Shown piece after piece: positions 1 through 8,285 of a DNA stretch of 64,000 bases. Each line of letters opens with the position of its first letter. Within the stretch, counting starts at the first letter, position 1. The notes under the pieces were generated by a model, which worked only from the letters and a program-made list of their open reading frames with translations, was not told where the DNA came from and did no database searches. A program made the position numbers and the translations under genes. Source of the stretch: Acidimicrobiia bacterium (lineage in GTDB: Bacteria > Actinomycetota > Acidimicrobiia > IMCC26256 > JAOSJL01); the NCBI GenBank assembly GCA_027494115.1, contig JAOSJL010000001.1:1-64000 (forward strand), read 5' to 3'.

Positions 1-123
1 GCGAAGCGGCGGACGCTAGACATCGCCTCCGTTCGTCACGGGCCCGGGCGGAAGGCCGCGCCACGCTCGACGCGCGCGGCCTATCGATCATGGCTGTCGC
101 ACCTCGACACTACGATCGGTGAC

Positions 124-996
124 GTGGCCCTCCCGCTCCCCCGATCCCTGTCCCCGAGTTCCGTCTCGTCGTTCAAGGACTGTGGCCTCGCGTTCCGCTT
201 CTCCTATGTCGAGCGGCTCCCCGAGCCGCCGTCGGTTCCGGCCAGCCGGGGGACACTGGTCCACCGGGCGCTCGAGCTCTTGATGACCCGGGAACCGGCG
301 GAGCGCTCGCGCTCGGCGGCGTACGCAGATCTCGCCACCGCCGTGGAGGAGCTGCGGGATCATCCGGAGTTCGTTGGCCTCGGGCTTTCCGAATCCGAGT
401 GGGCCGGCTTCACCGACGAGGCCACCGAGCTCGTCGACAAGTACTTCGAGCTGGAGGACCCCTCGACGGTCCACCCCATCGGAATCGAGCTGAAGATGCA
501 GGCCGACCTCGGCGACGGCGTCGTCGTGCGGGGCATCATCGACCGCCTGGAGCTCGACGCCGACGGCGAACTGGTCGTCACCGACTACAAGACCGGCCGG
601 ATGCCGCCCGAACGCTTCGAGAAACAGCGCCTCGAAGGTGTTCACGTCTACGCACTGCTCTGCCAGGAGATGCTCGGTCGCCGCCCCGCACGCGTGCAGC
701 TCCTCTACCTCACCGACCCCGCGGCCATCATCGCCACGCCCACCGAACGCTCGGTGGCCGGTGTTGCCCGCAAGAACCGCGCCGTGTGGGAGGCGGTCCG
801 CACCGCGTGCCTGCGCGACGACTTCAGGCCGAATCCGGGGAAACATTGCGACTGGTGCTCGTTTCGCGACTACTGCCCCGCGTTCGGTGGCGATCCCGAC
901 CGAGCGGTCGAACTCCGCATCGTGGCGGAGGAGAACGAGGCGATCGCCGCCGGCGCTCCACCACTGTTCACCACCTCGGGTGCTTCCGCGACCTGA
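124..996 (+). CDS. RecB-family PD-(D/E)XK nuclease with Fe-S cysteines
   Basis: Predicted single-domain nuclease of the Cas4/AddB/RecB C-terminal type, 290 aa, probably acting on DNA ends in repair or recombination. The core shows IDRLE followed by VTDYKTG, the D...DxK active-site pattern, near residues 139-157. Four cysteines fit a 4Fe-4S cluster: C20 near the N-terminus and C242, C245 and C251 near the C-terminus, the spacing typical of AddB and Cas4 proteins. The start is GTG at 124. It lies just upstream of a PAP2 phosphatase gene on the same strand (21 bp gap). No cas genes are nearby, so a CRISPR role is unlikely. The family call is firm. The physiological substrate is unknown. Confidence 0.85.
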   Translation: MALPLPRSLSPSSVSSFKDCGLAFRFSYVERLPEPPSVPASRGTLVHRALELLMTREPAERSRSAAYADLATAVEELRDHPEFVGLGLSESEWAGFTDEATELVDKYFELEDPSTVHPIGIELKMQADLGDGVVVRGIIDRLELDADGELVVTDYKTGRMPPERFEKQRLEGVHVYALLCQEMLGRRPARVQLLYLTDPAAIIATPTERSVAGVARKNRAVWEAVRTACLRDDFRPNPGKHCDWCSFRDYCPAFGGDPDRAVELRIVAEENEAIAAGAPPLFTTSGASAT

Positions 997-1017
997 CAAC
1001 CCTGACAACCTGACGAC

Positions 1018-1674
1018 GTGACGAGCACCGAACCGCCTGCCGAGCGGGCATCCACACCACCGGTCTCTCGTCCGGTCGCCGATCCGGTCTCCGCTGGGAT
1101 CTCCGGTCGGGCTTCTGACGGACGCGTGGTGCCCGACAGCCCGCACCGGCGTCTCGACGCCGCGGTCGACCGCCTCGTCGACCGGTGCCGCAACCCGGCC
1201 GCCGACGTCGTCTTCTACTCCCTGTCCAGCGCCTTCGATCACAGCATCGGATGGATCGCGATGGGAGCCGTCCGCTCCGCGACCGAGCGCGACGCCCGCC
1301 CGGCGCTCCGACTGGCCGCGGTCCTCGGTGTGGAGTCGCTCACGACGAACGTGGCCATCAAGTCGCTGTTCCGTCGTGTACGTCCGATCGAGCACGACGA
1401 GGAGTTCGACCGCGACACCGCGGAGCTCCCCTACGGGGTCCGTATCCCGATCACGAGCTCGTTTCCTTCGGGCCACGCGACAGCCGCGTTCACCGCGGCC
1501 ACCCTGCTCGCCCAGGGGCGACGCCACCCCGGGCCGTACTACGCCCTGGCCGGCCTCGTGGCGGCGAGTCGGGTGTACGTGCGGCTGCATCACGCCTCCG
1601 ACGTCGTGGCAGGCTCGCTGCTCGGAATCGCCATGGGGCGTCTCGCCCGCCGCGTGGCACCCTTGAACCGCTGA
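1018..1674 (+). CDS. PAP2-superfamily phosphatase
   Basis: Phosphatidic-acid-phosphatase type 2 superfamily protein, 218 aa, expected to remove phosphate from a lipid or isoprenoid phosphate at the membrane. The three signature motifs are visible: K115-x6-RP, the PSGH motif at 150-153, and R185-x5-H191-x3-D195. The first 60 residues are polar and look disordered. The membrane segments are weakly hydrophobic for this family. The start is GTG at 1018. It may be cotranscribed with the nuclease gene upstream. The substrate (phosphatidate, undecaprenyl diphosphate or other) cannot be told from sequence. Confidence 0.85.
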   Translation: MTSTEPPAERASTPPVSRPVADPVSAGISGRASDGRVVPDSPHRRLDAAVDRLVDRCRNPAADVVFYSLSSAFDHSIGWIAMGAVRSATERDARPALRLAAVLGVESLTTNVAIKSLFRRVRPIEHDEEFDRDTAELPYGVRIPITSSFPSGHATAAFTAATLLAQGRRHPGPYYALAGLVAASRVYVRLHHASDVVAGSLLGIAMGRLARRVAPLNR

Positions 1675-1762
1675 TGCGGGCCTCGAACCGCAGCCTCCGC
1701 GACCGGAATGCCCTTCGGGTTTCGGGTGTTGACGACGGTGGAGCACCCGACGAGGAGAAGCC

Positions 1763-2350
1763 GTGAGTCGCTCGTACGCAGTCACCTACGACTACCGCTG
1801 CCCCTTCGCTCGGAACGCCCATGAGGCCGTGCTCGCAGCGCTGGCCGACGGAGCCGACCACGAGGTCACCTTCCGGCCCTTCCTGCTCGACGAGCCCCAC
1901 GTCGAAGACGGCGAGCTGTCTGTGTTCGACCGGCCGGAAGACGAATGGGGATCAGGGCTGCTGGCACTGATGTGGTCCGTGGCGGTCCGGGACAACTACT
2001 CCGACCACTTCCTGGCCTGGCACGCCGCCGCGTTCCGGGCCCGTCACGAGCACGGTCGACAGATGGGAGCCGCCGAGGTACTGGCCGACCTGGTCGCCGA
2101 GATCGGGCTCGATCCCCAACCGGTCGCCGACCTGGTGGCGTCGGGAGCGCCGCTCGCGACCGTCGCCTCTGAGCACCGGGAGCTCGTGAAACGCCATGAC
2201 GTGTTCGGCGTACCGACCTTCATCGCCGGCGACGAAGCCGTCTTCGTCCGATTCATGGAGCCCGGCCGCGTCGACGATCTCGAACGCGCACTCGACATGC
2301 TCTTGTGGTCGCGGCTCAACGAGTTCAAGCGCACACGTCTTCCTCACTGA
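1763..2350 (+). CDS. DsbA-like thioredoxin-fold protein
   Basis: Thioredoxin-fold protein of the DsbA/FrnE/2-hydroxychromene-carboxylate isomerase group, 195 aa and without a signal peptide, so cytoplasmic. The N-terminal strand ends in YRCPFARN, so the usual CxxC is reduced to a single cysteine, C13, followed by PFA. The cis-proline loop FGVPTF is present near residue 150. An AAGG-like ribosome site (gaggagaag) precedes the GTG start at 1763. Actinobacterial homologues of this kind are often annotated as mycothiol-dependent nitroreductase or isomerase-like, but with one cysteine a disulfide oxidase role is doubtful. The exact reaction is unknown. Confidence 0.75.
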   Translation: MSRSYAVTYDYRCPFARNAHEAVLAALADGADHEVTFRPFLLDEPHVEDGELSVFDRPEDEWGSGLLALMWSVAVRDNYSDHFLAWHAAAFRARHEHGRQMGAAEVLADLVAEIGLDPQPVADLVASGAPLATVASEHRELVKRHDVFGVPTFIAGDEAVFVRFMEPGRVDDLERALDMLLWSRLNEFKRTRLPH

Positions 2351-2387
2351 TTCTCCCCGACCGGCTCGCCTCCGAACGGGGTCCTTC

Positions 2388-3434
2388 TCAGCGACCAGCC
2401 GCGTTCACGCGGCGTCGTGCGCGTTCCAGGGCGGCGGCCAGAGGAGTCACATTCCGGGCATCGGCTTCGTCGAGAAGGTCGGCAACGGTGTCGGCGATCG
2501 CGTCGGTGCGACGCTCGGCATCACGGGCGTCGTAACCGCCGGCCTCCTGTGCCAGGTTGATGACACCTCCGGCGTTCACGACGAAATCGGGAACGTACAG
2601 AACGCCCGCCGCCGCGAGCTCGTCGGCGACCGAATCGTCACCGAGCTGGTTGTTGGCCGCCCCGACGATCGCCCGACACCGCAGAGATCCGACCACCGCA
2701 CTGTCGAGCACACCGCCCAACGCGCACGGCGCCAGCAGATCGCAGCTCTGCGTGAGGATCTCCTCGACGCCCACGACCCGACACGTCTCGGTGCCGTGCC
2801 TATCGGCGAGCGCAGCCACTGCTTCCTGTCGGACATCGGCGACGCTGACCCTCGCCCCCGACGCGATCAGACTCTCGACCAACAGCGAACCGACCTTGCC
2901 GGCTCCCATGACCGCCACGTGGCAACCCTCGAACGATCCACCGGACATCCGGCGGACCACCGCGGCCTGTGCGCCGTGGACGCCGCGGGCCGTCGCGACG
3001 CTCGGATCTCCCGAGGCGGCGCTGGTACCGGTGACGTGTGAACAGACCGTCGCGATGACGTCCATGTCGGCGGGTGTCGTGCCGACGTCTTCCGCGGTGA
3101 CGTAGCGACCCTCGAGAGCGCACACAGCCTGCCCGTAGGCGCGTAGCAGTTCGGGGCGTTTGTCGACCGCCGGATCACCGATGATGACGGCCTTGCCGCC
3201 CCCGAAGTCGAGATCCGCGAGGGAGTTCTTGCGCGTCATGGCTTCCGAGAGTCGAAGGACATCGGTGACCGCGTCGTCGACGAACGCGAACGGATGGAAA
3301 CGGGTTCCACCGAGAGCGGGACCGAGCGCGGTGGAATGCACCGCGATCACCGATCGCAGACCGACGTCGTCGTCACTGAAGGACACGACCTCTTCGTGCG
3401 TGGGAACGTGGAGACTCTCGCTGCGAAGTGTCAC
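2388..3434 (-). CDS. Leucine/valine dehydrogenase (Glu/Leu/Phe/Val family)
   Basis: NAD-dependent amino acid dehydrogenase, 348 aa, the usual length for leucine or valine dehydrogenase. It would catalyse reversible oxidative deamination of a branched-chain amino acid to its 2-oxo acid. Visible signatures are the substrate loop GPALGGTRF (about 38-46), catalytic-type lysines in TRKN (K69) and FGGGK (K81), and the NAD-binding GAGKVGSLL near residue 177. The C-terminal part has the conserved VVNAGGVINLAQE segment. It stands alone on the minus strand, convergent with the DsbA-like gene. It is probably catabolic or links to branched-chain acyl-CoA supply. Leucine and valine cannot be separated by eye. 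Confidence 0.88.
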   Translation of the reverse strand: MTLRSESLHVPTHEEVVSFSDDDVGLRSVIAVHSTALGPALGGTRFHPFAFVDDAVTDVLRLSEAMTRKNSLADLDFGGGKAVIIGDPAVDKRPELLRAYGQAVCALEGRYVTAEDVGTTPADMDVIATVCSHVTGTSAASGDPSVATARGVHGAQAAVVRRMSGGSFEGCHVAVMGAGKVGSLLVESLIASGARVSVADVRQEAVAALADRHGTETCRVVGVEEILTQSCDLLAPCALGGVLDSAVVGSLRCRAIVGAANNQLGDDSVADELAAAGVLYVPDFVVNAGGVINLAQEAGGYDARDAERRTDAIADTVADLLDEADARNVTPLAAALERARRRVNAAGR

Positions 3435-3514
3435 GAGACTTCACCCTAAGACCCCCATCTCAGGCGCGCAGGTAGGATGCGAGGGTCCCTCGTTGCCGAC
3501 CCGCCGGGAGCGGT

Positions 3515-4354
3515 GTGCCACCCAGTGCTTCCACACTCGCCGAACGCCTCGGGTACCCGCCCGGCGCGAAGCTGCTGATCATCAACTGCGACGACCTCGG
3601 CTCCACCCGCGCGGCGAACGTGGCCACCTACGACGCACTCCGAAACGGCGTCGCCACGAGCGCGTCGCTCATGGTCCCCTGCCCGTGGGCCCGCGACGCC
3701 GCGGCGGGCTACCGCGGTGAAGACGTGGGCGTCCACCTGACGCTCAACGCCGAATGGGAGCGCTACCGCTGGGGACCTGCCACCCACTCACCCAGCCTTC
3801 TCGACGGCGACGGAGGTTTCCCGCGCACGACAGCCGACGTGTGGGACCACGCCGACCTCGACGAGGTACGCAAGGAGTGCCGGGCCCAGATCGAGCGGGC
3901 AGTGCTGTGGGGCTTCGACGTCAGCCATCTCGACAGCCACATGGGCACGATGCAGCTCCAGGCGGCGTTCTTCGACATCTATCTCGAGCTGGCGATCGAC
4001 TTCCATCTCCCGCTGCGCATGGCGCCCGAGCGCGCCCAGCACGCCATCGGATTCCCCTTCCGACGCCTGGCGGCCGAGGAAGGCATCGTGTTCGCCGACC
4101 ACTTCGTTCCCTGCCCGGTCGGCTCGCGCGACGCCATCGAGCGGGTGCTGTTCGACCTGCGGCCCGGCGTCACCGAGGTGATGATTCATCCGGCGATCGA
4201 CACCGACGAACTGCGCAGCGCCTACCCCGACTGGGCCGGCCGCGTCGAGGACCACGCCTTCGCCTGCAAGGACCCGTCGCTTCCCGACCTGATCGAGCGA
4301 GCCGACGCGCACCTCATCGGCTACCGCGAACTACGCGAGCTGCAAAGGTCCTAG
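3515..4354 (+). CDS. ChbG/YdjC/HpnK-family deacetylase
   Basis: Polysaccharide-deacetylase-like enzyme of the YdjC/ChbG/HpnK family, 279 aa. Members remove N-acetyl groups from amino sugars or glycolipid head groups using a metal-bound Asp/His site. The metal-binding NCDDLG lies near residue 25, VHLTLN near 75, and SHLDSH near 133. The C-terminal TEVMIHP segment is typical. The start is GTG at 3515. It is divergent from the amino acid dehydrogenase and convergent with the SCP2 gene, so it is probably monocistronic. The substrate is not identifiable. Confidence 0.82.
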   Translation: MPPSASTLAERLGYPPGAKLLIINCDDLGSTRAANVATYDALRNGVATSASLMVPCPWARDAAAGYRGEDVGVHLTLNAEWERYRWGPATHSPSLLDGDGGFPRTTADVWDHADLDEVRKECRAQIERAVLWGFDVSHLDSHMGTMQLQAAFFDIYLELAIDFHLPLRMAPERAQHAIGFPFRRLAAEEGIVFADHFVPCPVGSRDAIERVLFDLRPGVTEVMIHPAIDTDELRSAYPDWAGRVEDHAFACKDPSLPDLIERADAHLIGYRELRELQRS

Positions 4355-4370
4355 TCGGCTCGACCTTCTC

Positions 4371-4754
4371 TCAGAACTCCAGGTTCTCACGGAGCTCCGC
4401 CTGCATTGCGTGGTACCCGGACGATCCGGTGATCGGGATCAACGCCATCAGTTTCCCGGTGTCGCCGGTGCACTTCATGCGGCCCTGCATGAACGCCACG
4501 TTCGGCTCGAGTGTTCCCTCGGCGATCTCACGGCCGACCTCGTAGTCCATGTTCAGGGTGAAGTCGGGATCGTTGAGGTCGCCGATCTGCGTCTCGATGA
4601 TCCGACCGTCGTCCACGACCCAGTAGTAATGGACGTCGCCGTCGGGGGAGTCGGCCACGATGAACTGGATCTGTGCGTTCGCTCCGGGCAGGGCCGTCTG
4701 ATCGGCACTGAGGCGTCGAAGCTCGTCGAGCCATTCCTGGGTCAGGTACCTCAC
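4371..4754 (-). CDS. SCP2 sterol-carrier-like domain protein
   Basis: Small protein of 127 aa matching the SCP2-like lipid-binding fold: an N-terminal helix, a beta sheet around HYYWVVDDGRI, the DPDFTLNMDYEV strand and a helix carrying FMQGRMKCTGDTGKLM, which is the usual family ending. Such proteins bind hydrophobic ligands such as fatty acyl-CoA. The GTG start at 4754 overlaps by four bases (GTGA) the reconstructed stop of the mycothiol amidase gene upstream, implying translational coupling. It is the last gene of the run acyl-CoA dehydrogenase, cyclase, amidase, SCP2. Confidence 0.8.
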   Translation of the reverse strand: MRYLTQEWLDELRRLSADQTALPGANAQIQFIVADSPDGDVHYYWVVDDGRIIETQIGDLNDPDFTLNMDYEVGREIAEGTLEPNVAFMQGRMKCTGDTGKLMALIPITGSSGYHAMQAELRENLEF

Positions 4755-5651
4755 GTCTCGGCCTCCACGGTCTCACGAACACCTGCGAACAGGTCTGTCT
4801 CGGGGTTCTCATCGGTTGCGCCGGTGTCGACGAGGCTGCGCGCCGGGACGAACTCCTCCCCAGGGAATCACCTCACGCATCACCTCCTCGGACAGGCTCA
4901 TCCAGTGCGACTCCGGATCGATCTGCGTGGCGTGCGCGAGCAGCGCATCACGGCGGACGTCGATGTGATCCCGGATGTCGATGAGCGTCGTGAAGTCGTC
5001 GTGTAGCTCGGAGATGTCGACGATTCTCTCCTTGAACGGGCTGTCGACGCCCAGACGTTCGAACGCCTCGTGCATGGCCATCACGCGGCGTTTCGAGAAC
5101 CCCGTGTAGTACAGCTTGGCGGGTTGCCAGGGCTCACCGGCGTCCGGGTACGCGTCGGGATCGCCCGCCGCGTCGAAGGCCGGAACGGACACCTCGTGCA
5201 CCTTGAGGTGGTCGGGGTGCGGATAGAAGCGGGAGTCGTCGTAGGTGAGGATCACCTGGGGCTTCTCGAGGCGGATGAGCTCCACCAGCTTGCCCACGAC
5301 CTCGTCGTTGTCGGCGTTGGCGAAGTTGTCATTTCGCTGGTTGTGCTCGGTGTCGGGCATCCCGCTGTCGTGGTACCCGAGAAGGTGCAGCACGTCGTAG
5401 CCGATGATCTCGACAGCGCGCAGCAACTCCTCCATTCGCACGTCTGCCAGCCGCTCCCGAACCTCGTCGGTGTCGACAGCGGGGTTGAGGATGTCGCCGG
5501 CCTCTCCTCCCGTGCACGTCACGAGCACCGTGTGAACGCCCTCGTGGGAGTAACGCGCGACGGTTCCCGCGCCTTTCGACGCCTCGTCGTCGGGGTGCGC
5601 GTGGATCGCCATCAGGGACAGCCGATCGGACCTGGAGGGGTTCGCCGCCAT
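4751..5651 (-). CDS. mca: Mycothiol S-conjugate amidase Mca (one frameshift)
   Basis: Zinc amidase of the LmbE-like family that cleaves mycothiol S-conjugates during electrophile and drug detoxification. It opens with the metal site AHPDDEASKG, continues with TGGEAGDILNPA, typical of Mca and not of the deacetylase MshB, and has a second metal site at HPDH. I chose the ATG at 5651, ten bases after the cyclase stop. A GTG in frame at 5690 would overlap that gene. The frame breaks near 4860: as read the protein ends in RRHRRNR at 4809, but one G fewer in the GGGG run gives the family-like ending LFAGVRETVEAET with stop at 4751, overlapping the SCP2 start. Presence of Mca indicates a mycothiol-using actinobacterium. 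Confidence 0.85.
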
Positions 5652-5661
5652 GGGAGCGAAG

Positions 5662-6903
5662 TTAGTCGTCGACCGGAGCATCGGAGGCACGCGTGACCTC
5701 CCACACCGGAACGAGCCCGATGTCGCTCAGGCGGCGGCGACGGAGCTTCTTCCAGGCGAGGCGCTCCCCGCCGGGAACCTCGGACGTGGCCTCGTTGACC
5801 ACGCTCTCCGCAGGATCCGGCACCCCTGCAGCCTCGGACCGGCTGTCGTCCTCGTCGGACTCATGGGCATCTCCCGCGTCTGCGGTCTCCTCGGTTTCTG
5901 GAGGTTCCACAGATCCTTCGGGCTCGTCGTGCTCCTCGGGCTCAGGTGTCGCCGTCACGGCGGCCTGGAGATCCTCGGACGCGAACACCGACCCGCGCTT
6001 CGCTGCGCCGACGAGTCGGCTCGCGAGGTTGACGATCGGTCCGTAGTAGTCGCCGTCCCGGGCGAGCACGGGTCCGAACGCCACGCCGGCGCGTGCCGAC
6101 GGAATGAGGTCGTCCGCCACCGTCGCGGCCACGAGGCTCAGAGCGATGTCGGTGGCGACCACGGGATCGGTACTCACGAACATGACCTCGTCACCGATGC
6201 TCTTCACGAAACGCCCACCGTGCTCGGCGACGATGTCGTAGGAGAGGCCCTCGAAACGGTCGAGGAGGTCGTTCAACTCGTCGCGCGTCAGCTCCTGGCT
6301 GAGCGCTGTGTACCCGATCAGGTCGACGAACCCCACGGCCAGTTCCCTGGTCTCAGAGCGGGGCGCGTCATCCCGGGCGAGCCGGCGCCAGAGCGCCGCG
6401 CGCAGGAGAACGCGGTGCGTGTAGGCGATCAGGTCGGCCAAGCTGTCCCAGTCGATGAGTTCGGCGAGAGCGCCGGCGACGTCGGCGTCGTCGGCTCCTC
6501 CCTCGCGCAGAGCGGTGAGCGCCTCCATGAAGGAATCCGTCTCGGCGGCGGCCAGACGGTTGAGGCCGACGCTCGCCACACGAGTCAGATCGATGAATTC
6601 GTCGAAGCCCATGCGCGCATCCGAGCGGCTGAGAGCCTTCTTCGCGGCCTCGACGTCGTCCTTGGTGAACGCGGGAACGTCAGTCGGGAGGTCGGGAAAC
6701 CCGAGCGCACGCCACAGCTTGCGCAACGTCTCGATATCCGTGCCCGCCCGTTCGGCCACGTCCTCGATCGTGAACTCGCGCTTGCCGGGAGCGAGAAGCC
6801 GATCGATGACGAGAACCGGCAGCCAACCCTCCTCCTCGGCGCGGTCGATCTCCTCGGGCGGGGTGTTGCGCTTGCGCAGGAACTTGCGGACGTTGGAGCT
6901 CAT
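5662..6903 (-). CDS. Class III adenylate cyclase with acidic insertion
   Basis: Soluble class III nucleotide cyclase, 413 aa. Residues 40-90 resemble a MerR-like helix-turn-helix (FTIEDVAERAG) and residues 95-180 are helical, together forming the N-terminal regulatory part known from mycobacterial cyclases. The catalytic domain starts near 188. Metal aspartates are D194 and D238, the adenine-selecting lysine is K234 in FVKSIGD, and the transition-state pair is N292 and R296 in VNLASR, so all catalytic residues are present. An insertion of about 50 residues, rich in Glu and Asp, interrupts the end of the catalytic domain (about 319-371). It lies between an acyl-CoA dehydrogenase (30 bp upstream) and mca (10 bp downstream). 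Confidence 0.88.
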   Translation of the reverse strand: MSSNVRKFLRKRNTPPEEIDRAEEEGWLPVLVIDRLLAPGKREFTIEDVAERAGTDIETLRKLWRALGFPDLPTDVPAFTKDDVEAAKKALSRSDARMGFDEFIDLTRVASVGLNRLAAAETDSFMEALTALREGGADDADVAGALAELIDWDSLADLIAYTHRVLLRAALWRRLARDDAPRSETRELAVGFVDLIGYTALSQELTRDELNDLLDRFEGLSYDIVAEHGGRFVKSIGDEVMFVSTDPVVATDIALSLVAATVADDLIPSARAGVAFGPVLARDGDYYGPIVNLASRLVGAAKRGSVFASEDLQAAVTATPEPEEHDEPEGSVEPPETEETADAGDAHESDEDDSRSEAAGVPDPAESVVNEATSEVPGGERLAWKKLRRRRLSDIGLVPVWEVTRASDAPVDD

Positions 6904-6933
6904 CGGCGGTATGACGGAACGCGTGGCGGGATG

Positions 6934-8205
6934 TCACCCGGACCGCAATACGTCCTTCCACGGGATCTCGCGATCGACCTGCGGCTCCTTGGGTAGACCC
7001 AGGACACGCTCGCCGAGGATGTTCCGCATGATCTCGGAGGTTCCACCCTCGATCGTGTTGGCCCGTGATCGCAGGAATCCGGCTACGACGGTTCCGTGGT
7101 CGATCTCGGCCGTGTGGACCCAGCCGGGAAGCGCGGTGCGGTCACCCGACGCGGCCCAGGCGAGCGCGTCCGAGCCTTCGAGATCGATCGCGAGCTCCTG
7201 GAGCCTCTGGTTGAACTCGGCCTGGAACAGCTTGGTGACCGAACCCTCCGGGCCCGCCTCGCCGCTCTTGCGGGCCGCCGATGCCCGCCCGTTCGTGAGC
7301 CCGATGACGCGGTTCTCCATCCAGGCCTGGGCGGCCCGTTGGCGCAGGACGGGATCGGTGATCGGCCGGTGCCGATCGAGGAGACGCGAGACGGGGCTGC
7401 CGCCGACGGCATCACCGCCCACGGAGCCGGCCCCCGACAGCGCGACACGCTCGTTCATCAAGGTGGTGATGGCGACCCGCCAGCCCTCACCTTCGGGTCC
7501 GAGGCGCATCGAATCCGGAATCCGTACCTCGTCGAAGAAGACCTCGTTGAACTCGGCGTCGCCGGTCATCTGAACCAGGGGCTTCACCGTCACGCCGGGC
7601 GCGTGCATGTCGACAACGAAATACGACAGCCCCTGGTGCTTCGGGACGTCGGGGTTCGTACGGACGATGATCATCCCCCACCTTGCGATGTGCGCGAGGG
7701 TCGTCCACACCTTCTGGCCGTTCACAATCCACTCGTCGCCGTCACGCACCGCGCGGGTCGCCAGACCCGCCACGTCGGAGCCCGCACTGGGCTCACTGAA
7801 GAGCTGACACCAGATCTCGGTGCCCCGTGCGATCGGAGCGAGCAACCGCTTCTTCATTTCCTCGGAACCGTGCTCGATGACGGTGGGGCCGCCCATTCCG
7901 ATCCCGATGATGTTGTAGGAGCGCGGCACCTTGTAGTGGGCCAGGATCTCGTTGATCGGTCGCGCCTCGCTCGGCGAGAGTGAGCGTCCGGCGCCGTATT
8001 CGGCAGGCCACGTGGGGGTGGCCCACCCGGCGTCGGCCAGGCGTTCACACCACGAGTCGTAGTCCAGCTCCTTGCGGACCTCGGCGAACTTGCCGTCGTC
8101 ACCGGCGTCGACCGCCTCCATCCACCCGTCGGGCAGCTCGCGACCCAGCCAGTCGCGGAGCTCGTCCTCCAAGGTGGGAGTCTCGGATACGGCCTGCGCG
8201 GTCAT
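6934..8205 (-). CDS. Acyl-CoA dehydrogenase
   Basis: FAD-dependent acyl-CoA dehydrogenase, about 423 aa, introducing an alpha-beta double bond in an acyl-CoA. The FAD and substrate motifs are clear: LFSEPSAGSD, GQKVWTT, and the C-terminal EGGTSEIMRNILGER signature. The best start is ATG at 8205, preceded by GAGGAGG at correct spacing. The longer open frame to 8262 lacks a ribosome site. The sequence resembles the FadE group used in sterol or long-chain acid breakdown in actinobacteria, but the substrate is uncertain. It is the first gene of a close-packed run with cyclase, mca and SCP2. Confidence 0.9.
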   Translation of the reverse strand: MTAQAVSETPTLEDELRDWLGRELPDGWMEAVDAGDDGKFAEVRKELDYDSWCERLADAGWATPTWPAEYGAGRSLSPSEARPINEILAHYKVPRSYNIIGIGMGGPTVIEHGSEEMKKRLLAPIARGTEIWCQLFSEPSAGSDVAGLATRAVRDGDEWIVNGQKVWTTLAHIARWGMIIVRTNPDVPKHQGLSYFVVDMHAPGVTVKPLVQMTGDAEFNEVFFDEVRIPDSMRLGPEGEGWRVAITTLMNERVALSGAGSVGGDAVGGSPVSRLLDRHRPITDPVLRQRAAQAWMENRVIGLTNGRASAARKSGEAGPEGSVTKLFQAEFNQRLQELAIDLEGSDALAWAASGDRTALPGWVHTAEIDHGTVVAGFLRSRANTIEGGTSEIMRNILGERVLGLPKEPQVDREIPWKDVLRSG

Positions 8206-8285
8206 CGTGCCTCCTCGGTCACCGGTACACACGCACGGTACAGCCCTGCGGGTCCGGCCCACCTGACCGAGCCCGTCATGACCCG

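Noticed and set aside
124..996. Cas4 assignment of the Fe-S nuclease
   Set aside because: Cas4-like cysteines are present, but no CRISPR or cas genes are near. RecB-family nucleases share the cluster.
88..1785. Long minus-strand open frame (565 codons) opposite the nuclease, PAP2 and DsbA-like genes
   Set aside because: It overlaps three well-supported genes, has low-complexity Arg/Gly-rich composition and no family motif. Very GC-rich DNA commonly gives long antisense frames.
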